A stretch of DNA of 64,000 nt from Novosphingobium sp. SG707 (GTDB lineage: Bacteria; Pseudomonadota; Alphaproteobacteria; Sphingomonadales; Sphingomonadaceae), in NCBI RefSeq assembly GCF_012275515.1, contig NZ_JAAZQL010000006.1:124001-188000 (forward strand). The letters run 5' to 3'. Positions 1 to 7,455 of this stretch are shown here, piece after piece. Positions within the stretch are counted from its first letter, which is position 1. Every line of letters begins with the position of its first letter. The translations under genes were made by a program, and so were the position numbers. The notes below the pieces were generated by a model that searched no databases, was not told the origin of the DNA, and worked only from the letters and a program-made list of their open reading frames with translations.

Positions 1-515
1 CGATGGGTAATCGGGGGCGGCTGATAGCGTGCGATGTGGACCGGGCGAGGCTTTCCCGTCTGGCGCCGCGCGCGCAGCGGGCGGGGGCGCTGATTGCCGA
101 AACGATCCTGATGAACCCCAACCGTGAGGCGGAGGCCCTGGCCCCGCTGATGGGGCAGGCCGACGCGGTGCTGATCGACGCGCCTTGCAGCGGGACCGGT
201 ACATGGCGGCGCAATCCCGAGGCGCGCTGGCGTCTGACCGAGGCGGAACTGGGCCGGATCGCAGGGATCCAGTCCCGCCTGCTCGATCTGGCGGTGGGGC
301 TGCTGAAACCGGGCGGGCGGATCGTCTTTGTCACCTGCTCGCTTTTGGACGAGGAGGGCGCGGATCAGTTTGCCGCATTCCTGACCCGCCATCCCGCCAT
401 GGTTCAAATGCCGCTGGATTTGGGCGCGGGCGAGGTGCGCGGCGCCGGAATCCGCCTTTCTCCGGCCCATGATGGCACAGACGGCTTCTTTGTTGCCAGC
501 GCCCGCTTGTTGTAA
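1..515 (+). CDS. rsmB: RsmB-type 16S rRNA (cytosine-C5) methyltransferase, 3' part
   Basis: The gene enters from outside the window, so only the C-terminal ~170 residues are present. They form the second half of a Rossmann-fold RNA m5C methyltransferase of the RsmB/NOP2 family. The sequence shows the motif IV signature DAPCSGTGTWRRNPEARW (about residues 59-76 of the visible part) and the motif VI signature VTCSLLDEEG, whose cysteine is the nucleophile that attacks C6 of the target cytosine in this family. The family methylates 16S rRNA (C967 in E. coli) using SAM in the cytoplasm. The exact target base is inferred. A short gap separates it from the next gene on the same strand. Confidence 0.85.
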   Translation, partial: MGNRGRLIACDVDRARLSRLAPRAQRAGALIAETILMNPNREAEALAPLMGQADAVLIDAPCSGTGTWRRNPEARWRLTEAELGRIAGIQSRLLDLAVGLLKPGGRIVFVTCSLLDEEGADQFAAFLTRHPAMVQMPLDLGAGEVRGAGIRLSPAHDGTDGFFVASARLL

Positions 516-602
516 GCGCAAGCCTTTGGTAGCAAGATTGTCATGTTCGAAGCCTCCCCTGATATCCGGCGGTTTCGCCCCGTTTCGGCCAAGGAAATAG
601 TC

Positions 603-1127
603 ATGCGTTTTGCCCCCGTCTCGGCTGCCCTCTCGCTGGCACTGGCCGTGGCGGCCAGCAGCAGCCATTCGGCTCCGGTCGAGGTGCTCGACCCGCGCGC
701 GGCGGTGCTGGAGGAAGCGGGGCGCGTGGCGTTGAACGCGGGGGATGTGGACAAGGCCACCGATGCCTTTGAAGCGGCGCTGGCCATTCAGCCCGGATCG
801 AGCCGGATCACCATATCTTTGGCGCAGGCCGCGCGGATGCAGGGGATGCAGGGCAAGGCGCTGCATTATTACCGCACCGTGCTGAGCCGCGATCCGCAGA
901 ATATTGACGCCATGGGCGGCGAGGGCGAAACGCTGGCCGAAAAGGGCGCGGTGGAAAAGGCGCGCGAGAATCTGACCAAGATAGAGAATCTCGGCGGCAA
1001 GGGCAGCGATGCGGCGAACCGCCTGATCGCGGCCATTGCCAAGGGACCTTTGCCCGCCGCGCTGCCCAATGCCAAGGTGGCCAGTACGGCCGATGTTGCC
1101 GCCAAGCCGGCCCCTGCGACCAATTGA
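603..1127 (+). CDS. Exported TPR-repeat protein
   Basis: A 174-residue protein. I chose the ATG at 603 because it starts directly with a classical signal peptide (MRF, a hydrophobic stretch, probable cleavage after SHSA, about residue 23); the upstream in-frame ATG at 543 would bury that signal. Residues ~36-140 read as tandem tetratricopeptide units (ALNAGDVDKATDAFEAALAIQP, then a HYYRTVLSRDPQN unit), so it is probably a periplasmic protein-interaction module. The tail is rich in Ala and Pro. Specific partners cannot be read from the sequence. Its stop codon abuts the stop codon of the convergent rppH, with no room for a separate terminator. Confidence 0.7.
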   Translation: MRFAPVSAALSLALAVAASSSHSAPVEVLDPRAAVLEEAGRVALNAGDVDKATDAFEAALAIQPGSSRITISLAQAARMQGMQGKALHYYRTVLSRDPQNIDAMGGEGETLAEKGAVEKARENLTKIENLGGKGSDAANRLIAAIAKGPLPAALPNAKVASTADVAAKPAPATN

Positions 1128-1628
1128 TCAGATCAGCGCCCGAAATTCTTCCAGCACGGCGCGATAGACGCGCTTTTTGAACGGCACGATCAGGTCGGGC
1201 AGGTGATCGGCCTCGGCCCATTTCCATGCGTTGAATTCGGCCGGTTCATGCGCGTTCAGGTCGATGTCGTCGTCGTGGCCGTTAAAGCGCATCAGGAACC
1301 AGTGCTGACGCTGGCCGCGATATTTGCCCTTCCACAGCTTGCCGATCAGGTGATCGGGCAGGTCATAGAGCAATTCCTCGCGCGTCTGGGCCAGAATCGT
1401 AGCATGGGCCTCGCCCACGCCCGTTTCTTCGGCCAGTTCGCGAAAGGCGGCGGCGCGCAATTCCTCGCCGGGGTCGATTCCGCCCTGAGGCATCTGCCAG
1501 AAATCGCCTTCGCCATCGACTTCGCTTTCACGCTGATCGATTCGGCGGCCGACGAAAACCCGGCCATGGGCATTCACCAGCATCACGCCAACGCAGGGAC
1601 GATAGGGCAGGGAAGCAAGATCGGTCAT
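1128..1628 (-). CDS. rppH: RNA pyrophosphohydrolase (NUDIX)
   Basis: A 166-residue NUDIX hydrolase. The Nudix box is complete at residues 49-71 (GGIDPGE...RELAEETGV), giving the Mg-binding Glu cluster. The N-terminal RPCVGVMLVNAHGRVFVGRR and the FWQMPQGGID context are typical of RppH/NudH, as is the C-terminal VPFKKRVYRAVLEEF. RppH removes pyrophosphate from 5'-triphosphorylated RNA and so opens transcripts to RNase E-dependent decay. The length is normal for the family. It converges tail-to-tail with the TPR gene; the two stops share a TGATCA palindrome. Confidence 0.93.
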   Translation of the reverse strand: MTDLASLPYRPCVGVMLVNAHGRVFVGRRIDQRESEVDGEGDFWQMPQGGIDPGEELRAAAFRELAEETGVGEAHATILAQTREELLYDLPDHLIGKLWKGKYRGQRQHWFLMRFNGHDDDIDLNAHEPAEFNAWKWAEADHLPDLIVPFKKRVYRAVLEEFRALI

Positions 1629-1960
1629 GGGTTTAGGCAGGCTTTCATTGTTGCAGGGCGGCAGGATAGTCGTCTTGGCCGCACCGTCAAAGGGGAAAAG
1701 GTGAGGGCGCGGGGCAATAGAATCGCGATTGCCGCTTGACTAGAGCCCGCAACAGGTTTTGGGCAATTGCGACAGGTCCGTGCGCATGTCGGCTCTTTGG
1801 GCGGCGTTAAGGGTTGTCGGCCGGATAGCGCATCAAAAGCCAACGATGCGTTTTTGTGCTGACAGTTTTTCTCGATTGCACATGCGACGCCGCCGCGCCA
1901 AGGGCGATCACCTTCGGCGCGAAAGCAGCAGCGGTTCGGGCCGGGTATGGAAGGACGATG

Positions 1961-3841
1961 ATGGCTACTGTTCTGGAAGCGGGCGCGAACGAAGGGCGTT
2001 CGACTGACAACACACCCGAAGCGGTGGTGGTGCGTTTTGCGGGCGATTCGGGCGACGGCATGCAGTTGACGGGCGGGCAGTTCACGCTCTCGACCGCGCT
2101 GGCGGGCAATGACCTTGCCACGTTCCCGGACTTTCCGGCGGAAATCCGCGCGCCGCAAGGCACGCTGTTCGGTGTTTCGGCCTTCCAGATCAATTTCGGC
2201 AGCACCGAGATTTCGACCGCGGGCGACCAGCCCGACGTGCTGGTGGCGATGAACCCCGCCGCGTTGAAAACCAATGTGGGTCAGTTGAAGGCGGGCGGCC
2301 TGATCATTGCCGACTCGGGCGAGTTCAACAAGCGCAACCTGGAAAAGGCCAAGTATGAGAGCAATCCGCTCGAAGACGGCAGCCTGGCCAAGTGGAACCT
2401 GCTGGCTTTCGACATTTCCAAGCTGACCATGGAATCGGTCAAGCCCTTCGGCCTTGGCAATAAGGAAGCGCTGCGCTGCAAGAATATGTGGACGCTGGGT
2501 CTGGCGCTCTGGATGTTCGACCGTCCGCGTCAGCCGCTGATCGACTGGCTCAACACCAAGTTTGCCAAGAACAAGGTGCTCGCCGACGCCAATATCGCCG
2601 CGCTGAACGCTGGTCATGCCTATGGCGAGACGGCCGAAATCGGTGGTCAGGTCAAGAAACTGCACATAGAGGCCGCGCCCCAGACGCCGGGCCTCTATCG
2701 CACGATCACGGGCGCGGATGCCATCAGCCTTGGCCTGATTGCCGGTGCGCAGCTGGCCGAACTGCCGCTGTTCTTTGGCGGCTATCCGATCACGCCCGCT
2801 TCGGCCATCCTGCATAATCTGGCCAAGCTGAAAGAGTTTGGCGTCACGACCTTCCAGGCCGAAGACGAAATCGCCGCTGTCGCCAGCGCGATCGGCGCTT
2901 CCTATGCCGGTTCGCTGGGCGTTACGTCTTCCTCAGGTCCGGGCATCGCGCTCAAGACCGAGGCTATCGGCCTTGCGGTGATGACCGAGCTGCCGCTGGT
3001 GATCGTCAATTCGCAGCGTGGCGGCCCCTCGACCGGCCTGCCGACCAAGACCGAGCAGTCGGATCTTTATCAGGCGGTCTATGGCCGCAATGGCGACACG
3101 CCGCTGCCCGTCATCGCCGCGCGTTCGCCCGCCGATGCGTTTGACTGCGCGATCGAGGCATGCCGTCTGGCGGTGCAGTTCATGACGCCGGTGATGCTGC
3201 TGACCGACGGCTATATCGGCAATGCTGCCGAACCGTGGAAGGTGCCTGATCCAGAAGGTTTCACGCCGTTCCCGGCCAAGTTCCTGCAGGAAAACAACAA
3301 TCCTGATGGCAAGGTTCTGCCCTATAAGCGCGATGAAAATGGCGTGCGTCCGTGGATCAAGCCCGGCACCCCGGACCTGATGCACCGCATCGGCGGCATC
3401 GAGAAGGCGCCCGACACCGGCGACCTCGATTACTCGCCCGCCACGCACCAGTTGCAGACCGACGCCCGCAAGGCCAAGGTCGATGGCATCGCCAACCACA
3501 TCCCCGCGCAGGAAGTCTCGCAGGGCACGCCCAATGGCAAGCTGGCGCTGGTCGGCTGGGGCAGCACCTATGGCGCGATCCATCAGGCCGTGCGCCGCGC
3601 GCGCGCCAAGGGTCTGGACGTGTCGCATATCCATATCCGCCATGTCTGGCCGATGCCCGCCAATCTGGGTGATCTGCTGCGCGGCTATGACAAGATCATC
3701 GTGCCCGAAATGAACACGGGCCAGCTCAAGACCGTGCTGCGCGATCAGTATCTGGTCGATGCGCGTCCGCTGAACAAGGTTTCCGGCCAGCCCTTCACCA
3801 TCGCGGAAATCGAAGCCGCGATCGAAGCGGCTCTGGCTTGA
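1961..3841 (+). CDS. korA: 2-oxoglutarate:ferredoxin oxidoreductase, alpha (fused gamma-alpha) subunit
   Basis: A 626-residue subunit. The N-terminal ~200 residues are the gamma domain (VVRFAGDSGDGMQLTGGQF), followed by the alpha pyrimidine-binding domain (GGYPITPASAILHNLAKL) and domain II (SSSGPGIALKTEAIGLAVMTELPLVIVN). This is the fused arrangement of two-subunit KOR enzymes, which decarboxylate 2-oxoglutarate to succinyl-CoA and reduce ferredoxin. An AAGGA ribosome site at 1951 favours ATG 1961 over ATG 1958; the reading frame stays open upstream to 1856, but that part has no family similarity. No ferredoxin-like 4Fe-4S subunit is encoded beside it. korB follows after 11 bp, so the two are co-transcribed. 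Confidence 0.9.
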   Translation: MATVLEAGANEGRSTDNTPEAVVVRFAGDSGDGMQLTGGQFTLSTALAGNDLATFPDFPAEIRAPQGTLFGVSAFQINFGSTEISTAGDQPDVLVAMNPAALKTNVGQLKAGGLIIADSGEFNKRNLEKAKYESNPLEDGSLAKWNLLAFDISKLTMESVKPFGLGNKEALRCKNMWTLGLALWMFDRPRQPLIDWLNTKFAKNKVLADANIAALNAGHAYGETAEIGGQVKKLHIEAAPQTPGLYRTITGADAISLGLIAGAQLAELPLFFGGYPITPASAILHNLAKLKEFGVTTFQAEDEIAAVASAIGASYAGSLGVTSSSGPGIALKTEAIGLAVMTELPLVIVNSQRGGPSTGLPTKTEQSDLYQAVYGRNGDTPLPVIAARSPADAFDCAIEACRLAVQFMTPVMLLTDGYIGNAAEPWKVPDPEGFTPFPAKFLQENNNPDGKVLPYKRDENGVRPWIKPGTPDLMHRIGGIEKAPDTGDLDYSPATHQLQTDARKAKVDGIANHIPAQEVSQGTPNGKLALVGWGSTYGAIHQAVRRARAKGLDVSHIHIRHVWPMPANLGDLLRGYDKIIVPEMNTGQLKTVLRDQYLVDARPLNKVSGQPFTIAEIEAAIEAALA

Positions 3842-3852
3842 GGGGATAGAAG

Positions 3853-4896
3853 ATGAACGAGATGACTGCCATCAAGACGACCCTCAAGGACTGGGAATCG
3901 GATCAGGAAGTTCGCTGGTGCCCCGGCTGCGGCGACTATGCGATCCTGAAGGCCGTGCAGCGCACGCTGCCCGAACTGGGCGCGGATCCGGCCAAGACCG
4001 TGTTCGTGTCGGGCATCGGCTGCTCCAGCCGCTTCCCCTATTACGTGTCGAGCTATGGTTTCCACACGATCCATGGCCGCGCGCCTGCTTTTGCCACGGG
4101 GCTGAAGCTGGCCAATCCCGAACTCGACGTCTGGCTGGTGACGGGCGACGGCGATGGCATGTCCATCGGCGGCAACCACACGATGCACTTCCTGCGCCGC
4201 AACATCAATTCGCAGATCCTGCTGTTTAACAACGAGATCTACGGTCTGACCAAGGGCCAGTATTCGCCCACCAGCCGCGAAGGCACCAACAGCCCGACCA
4301 CCCCGCTGGGCAGCGTGGACCGTCCGATGCAGCCTTGCGCCTTTGCGCTGGGCGCGGGCGCTCGCTTCATCGCGCGCGGCTTCGATACGTCGAAGAATCT
4401 GGGCGAAGTGCTGAAGGCCGCTCATGCCCATCAGGGCGCGGCTTTCGTGGAAATCTTCCAGAACTGCATCGTCTATAACAAGGACCGCTTTGCCGACTTC
4501 ACCGAAAAGGCGGTGGCCGACACCCGTCAGCTTTGGCTGAAGGATGGCGAGCCGATGCTGTTCAACAAGGGTACGCAGGGTCTGCGCCTGAATACTGATC
4601 GCCTGCATTTGGAAATCGTCGATGTCGTCGATGGTGACTGGAAGGCGGCGGGCGTGCTGGTGCATGACGTCAAGAACCGCTCGATCGCGCATATGCTGGT
4701 CGAACTGCCGATGGCGCTGTTCCCGGTCGCTCTGGGCGTGATCTATGACGATCCGCGCCCGACCTATGAATCGGCGCTGCTGGGTCAGGACGCCGTGGCG
4801 CGCGAAGGCAAGGTGGCCAACCTCGCCAAGCTGCTCGCCAAGGGACAGACCTGGACGGTGCAGCCGGAAGATCAGGGGCCTTTGTCGGGGGTTTGA
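3853..4896 (+). CDS. korB: 2-oxoglutarate:ferredoxin oxidoreductase, beta subunit
   Basis: A 347-residue thiamine-diphosphate subunit and partner of korA. It shows the N-terminal WCPGCGDY (CxxC at residues 23-26), a further Cys in SGIGCSSRFPYY, and the ThDP/Mg motif GDGDGMSIGGNH (residues 98-109), with NNEIYGLTKGQYSPTS just after. Only three or four cysteines lie in positions able to hold the single 4Fe-4S cluster of this class. With KorA it makes a complete two-subunit, aerobic-type KOR. A repeat element carrying a terminator-like hairpin follows directly. Confidence 0.92.
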   Translation: MNEMTAIKTTLKDWESDQEVRWCPGCGDYAILKAVQRTLPELGADPAKTVFVSGIGCSSRFPYYVSSYGFHTIHGRAPAFATGLKLANPELDVWLVTGDGDGMSIGGNHTMHFLRRNINSQILLFNNEIYGLTKGQYSPTSREGTNSPTTPLGSVDRPMQPCAFALGAGARFIARGFDTSKNLGEVLKAAHAHQGAAFVEIFQNCIVYNKDRFADFTEKAVADTRQLWLKDGEPMLFNKGTQGLRLNTDRLHLEIVDVVDGDWKAAGVLVHDVKNRSIAHMLVELPMALFPVALGVIYDDPRPTYESALLGQDAVAREGKVANLAKLLAKGQTWTVQPEDQGPLSGV

Positions 4897-4908
4897 TTTT
4901 GGGGTGAT

Positions 4909-5127
4909 GCCTCCGGCGGGCAAAGGGTCTCGGACCCTTTGCAATCCCTTTACTGGTTAGCGCCAGAGGTGCGGCCAAGGCTGACCCTTGCAGCGTTTGA
5001 AATTGAAAGCCTGCGGCGCCTTTAGTTAAGCGCCGCAGGCTTTTTATCATCATGGCGGCACGCCGCGGATAAAACACCACCCCATAATGGGATTGCAAAG
5101 GGCCCCCGCCCTTTGCCCGCCGGAGGC
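4909..5127. repeat. Hairpin-rich intergenic repeat element, copy 1 (~219 bp)
   Basis: The ends are inverted repeats of 39-40 bp. The left end (4909-4948) begins GCCTCCGGCGGGCAAAGGG and ends CCCTTTGCAATCCC; the right end (5089-5127) is its reverse complement with a changed centre. Each end is also a small palindrome (CAAAGGG/CCCTTTG). The middle holds a perfect 14-bp stem, AAAGCCTGCGGCGC (5006-5019) with its complement at 5030-5043, followed by TTTTTA. That hairpin could terminate korAB. A related copy lies at 20063-20276. No open reading frame and no clear target-site duplication were seen, so it looks like a MITE- or REP-like noncoding element. Confidence 0.8.
5006..5046 (+). terminator. Intrinsic terminator-like hairpin downstream of korB
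   Basis: A perfect 14-bp stem with a ~10-nt loop runs from 5006 to 5043 and is followed by a T-run (5041-5045). It lies inside the repeat element, so the element may supply termination for the korAB operon. Confidence 0.6.
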
Positions 5128-5190
5128 CCTTTATAAAAACTTCCCCTTCTACCATCTTCTAAGCCCATAAATTCGCGCTACCTCCGAAGG

Positions 5191-6564
5191 ATGACCCAAC
5201 CCATCCTCCTCTGGTTCCGCCGTGATCTTCGCCTTGCCGATCAGTCGGCGGTTGTGGCGGCGGCACAGTCCGGCGCGCCGGTGATTCCGGTCTATGTGCT
5301 GGATGATGAAACGCCCAAGCACCGCAAAATGGGCGCGGCATCGCGCTGGTGGCTGCATGGCTCGCTCAAAAGCCTCGCGCGCGATCTTGAGGCCTTGGGC
5401 AGCCGCCTGATCCTGCGGCGCGGCGCGGCGGCCGAAGTTTTGGCGCAATTGGCGCAGGAAACGGGCGCGCGCGAAATTCACGGGTTGCATCATTACGAGC
5501 CATGGTGGCTGAATGCGGAAAAGGCGATCAGGCGCAAGGGTTTGGACCTGCATCTCTATGACGGCAATTTCCTGATCCCTCCCGGTAGCGTGACGACCGG
5601 GGCGGGGACGCCCTATCGGATCTACACGCCGTTCTGGCGTCAGGTGCAAATGCGGATGCCGCCTGCAGAACCGGCCCCCGCGCCCGAAAAGATTTCTGCG
5701 CCGGAAACATGGCCAGCCAGCGATGATCTCAGCGACTGGACCTTGCTCCCCACGCGCCCCGATTGGGCGCCGGGCTTCCGCGCGGAATGGACGCCGGGCG
5801 AGGGCGGCGCACAGGATCGCCTCGACGCCTTCCTCCCCCGCTCGAACCTTTATGAGGAGCGCCGCAACCTCCCTTCGCGCCCCGGCACGAGCCGCCTCTC
5901 GCCTCATCTGGCCTTTGGCGAGATCAGCCCCGCAACCCTGTGGCATGCGGCGATGGATCAGGGAGGATCGGTCGATGTGTTCCTTTCCGAATTGGGCTGG
6001 CGCGATTATGCGCAGAATATCATTGCCGAATTTCCCGATTACGGCGCCCATTCAGCCAAGCCCGATTTCGAGGCCATGCCATGGCGCGACGCCCCCGATG
6101 ATCTGAAAGCATGGCAGAGGGGCATGACCGGCTACCCGATTGTCGATGCGGGGATGCGCGAATTGTGGGTGTCGGGCTGGATGCACAATCGCGTGCGGAT
6201 GATCGTGGCCAGCTTTCTCATCAAACATCTGCTGATCGACTGGCGGCATGGCGAGCAGTGGTTCTGGGATACGCTGGTCGACGCCGATTATGGGCAGAAT
6301 GCGGTCAACTGGCAGTGGTCGGCCGGATCGGGCGTCGATGCAAACCAGTTCACCCGCATCATGGCGCCCCTGACGCAAAGCCCCAAATTCGAAGCGGGCG
6401 ATTATATCCGCCGCTGGGTGCCGGAACTGGCCGGACTGGATGAGAGCGAGATCCACGATCCCACGCCGATCACCCGCCGCCGCTGCGCCTATCCGATGCC
6501 GATTGTCGCCCATGTCGAGGGGCGCGAAAGGGCGCTGGCGGCCTATCGGGCTATCAAGGGCTGA
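5191..6564 (+). CDS. phrB: Deoxyribodipyrimidine photolyase (class I CPD photolyase)
   Basis: A 457-residue protein of normal family length. The N-terminal alpha/beta antenna domain opens with ILLWFRRDLRLADQSA. The C-terminal FAD domain shows SRLSPHLAFGEISP, WRDYAQNIIAEFPDY, WMHNRVRMIVASFL and the catalytic-core block DYGQNAVNWQWSAGSG. The enzyme uses reduced FAD and blue light to split cyclobutane pyrimidine dimers. ATG 5191 has only a weak purine-rich stretch before it (CCGAAGG). It sits alone between the repeat element and a region of convergent transcription. A cryptochrome role cannot be excluded, but the intact dimer-repair block favours photolyase. Confidence 0.92.
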   Translation: MTQPILLWFRRDLRLADQSAVVAAAQSGAPVIPVYVLDDETPKHRKMGAASRWWLHGSLKSLARDLEALGSRLILRRGAAAEVLAQLAQETGAREIHGLHHYEPWWLNAEKAIRRKGLDLHLYDGNFLIPPGSVTTGAGTPYRIYTPFWRQVQMRMPPAEPAPAPEKISAPETWPASDDLSDWTLLPTRPDWAPGFRAEWTPGEGGAQDRLDAFLPRSNLYEERRNLPSRPGTSRLSPHLAFGEISPATLWHAAMDQGGSVDVFLSELGWRDYAQNIIAEFPDYGAHSAKPDFEAMPWRDAPDDLKAWQRGMTGYPIVDAGMRELWVSGWMHNRVRMIVASFLIKHLLIDWRHGEQWFWDTLVDADYGQNAVNWQWSAGSGVDANQFTRIMAPLTQSPKFEAGDYIRRWVPELAGLDESEIHDPTPITRRRCAYPMPIVAHVEGRERALAAYRAIKG

Positions 6565-6570
6565 AGGAAA

Positions 6571-6640
6571 AAGCAGGCGCGACCGGGCGGGGGTTCGCGG
6601 CGAGGGGCATGTCCACGAACGGCCACCCGTCGCGCCTGCT
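6571..6640 (-). ncRNA. Candidate hairpin RNA or long terminator stem-loop
   Basis: Read on the minus strand, AGCAGGCGCGAC (6640-6629) pairs perfectly with GTCGCGCCTGCT (6583-6572) and is followed by TTTTTCC. Inside, GGGTGG can pair with CCGCCC, and GTTCG with CGAAC, giving one long imperfect rod of about 70 nt. A weak promoter-like pair (TTGTGC, then TCTATA about 19 bp on) ends just before the stem. It is either a small structured RNA or the terminator of the purF-SDR operon, whose last gene ends at 6751. No known RNA family motif (SRP, 6S) was found in it. Confidence 0.4.
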
Positions 6641-6750
6641 ATAGAGATCGGGCAGCAGCGCTTCGCACAAAATACGCTATGCCCGGTCGCCGATGGTAAT
6701 CCGCGACACAGGCATCTTTGCAAAATGCAATGAATTAAGCGTTGCCGATC

Positions 6751-7452
6751 TTAGTTAATGGTGATCCGGTGCGGGCTGACGAAATCCTGCCCGACCAATC
6801 CGACCACCGCATCGGCCACGACCGATGGGTCTTTGACACTCTTGGGATCTTCGCCCGGATAGGCTTTGGCGCGCATCGCGGTGCGGGTCGCGCGGGGATT
6901 AACAATCGCCACGCGGACCGAGGAAATATTGGCCACCTCCTGCGCATAGCAGTCGAGCAGGACCTCCTGCGCGGCCTTGGTGGCGGCATAGGCGCCCCAA
7001 TAGGCGCGCGGCTGAGTCGCCACCGTCGTGGTGAGGCCGATCACGCGCCCGGCCTCGCTCTTGCGCAGCAGGCGATCAAAGGCGGCCAGCAAAGCCTGCG
7101 TTGCCAGCAGATGGGTCGAAACTGCCTTGCCCAGCGCCTTTTGGTCAATATCGACGACCGGCATCAGCGTGGGCAGGATGCCCGCGTTGATCACCATCAC
7201 GTCCAACCGCCCCCAGCGCCCCGCCACGGCCTCGGCCAGGCGCGCGATGGCGTCATGTTCGAGCAGGTCCATCGGGGCGATGGTGGCGGTGCCGCCCGCC
7301 TCGTGGATCGCCTGCTCAACGCCTTCCAGCGCCTTCACATCGCGGCCTGTGATGATGACATGCGCGCCCGCCGCGGCCAGAGCCTGCGCCGTGGCCGAGC
7401 CGATCCCTCGGCTTGCGCCGGTTACCAAAGCGATCTTGCCGGACAGATCCAT
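6751..7452 (-). CDS. SDR-family NAD(P)-dependent oxidoreductase
   Basis: A 233-residue classical short-chain dehydrogenase. The cofactor motif TGASRGIG is at residues 11-18, the NAG motif at 89-91 and the catalytic YxxxK at Tyr155/Lys159 (GAYAATK). Where most family members have the catalytic Ser, this protein reads LTTTVATQ (residues 140-147), so a Thr would have to stand in. The substrate is unknown. It lies 3 bp after purF on the same strand and is surely co-transcribed with it, but I see no biochemical reason for the pairing. Confidence 0.85.
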   Translation of the reverse strand: MDLSGKIALVTGASRGIGSATAQALAAAGAHVIITGRDVKALEGVEQAIHEAGGTATIAPMDLLEHDAIARLAEAVAGRWGRLDVMVINAGILPTLMPVVDIDQKALGKAVSTHLLATQALLAAFDRLLRKSEAGRVIGLTTTVATQPRAYWGAYAATKAAQEVLLDCYAQEVANISSVRVAIVNPRATRTAMRAKAYPGEDPKSVKDPSVVADAVVGLVGQDFVSPHRITIN

Positions 7453-7455
7453 GGT

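Noticed and set aside
1856..1960. Longer N-terminus for KorA
   Set aside because: The extra 35 residues do not resemble the family, and an AAGGA site favours ATG 1961.
1625..2815. 396-codon minus-strand frame opposite korA
   Set aside because: Spans the korA promoter and coding region in reverse; no recognisable domain.
6571..6740. SRP (4.5S) or 6S RNA
   Set aside because: The conserved SRP loop bases (GGTCAGG and GGAAGGAAGCAGCC-like) are absent, and the rod is too short for 6S RNA.
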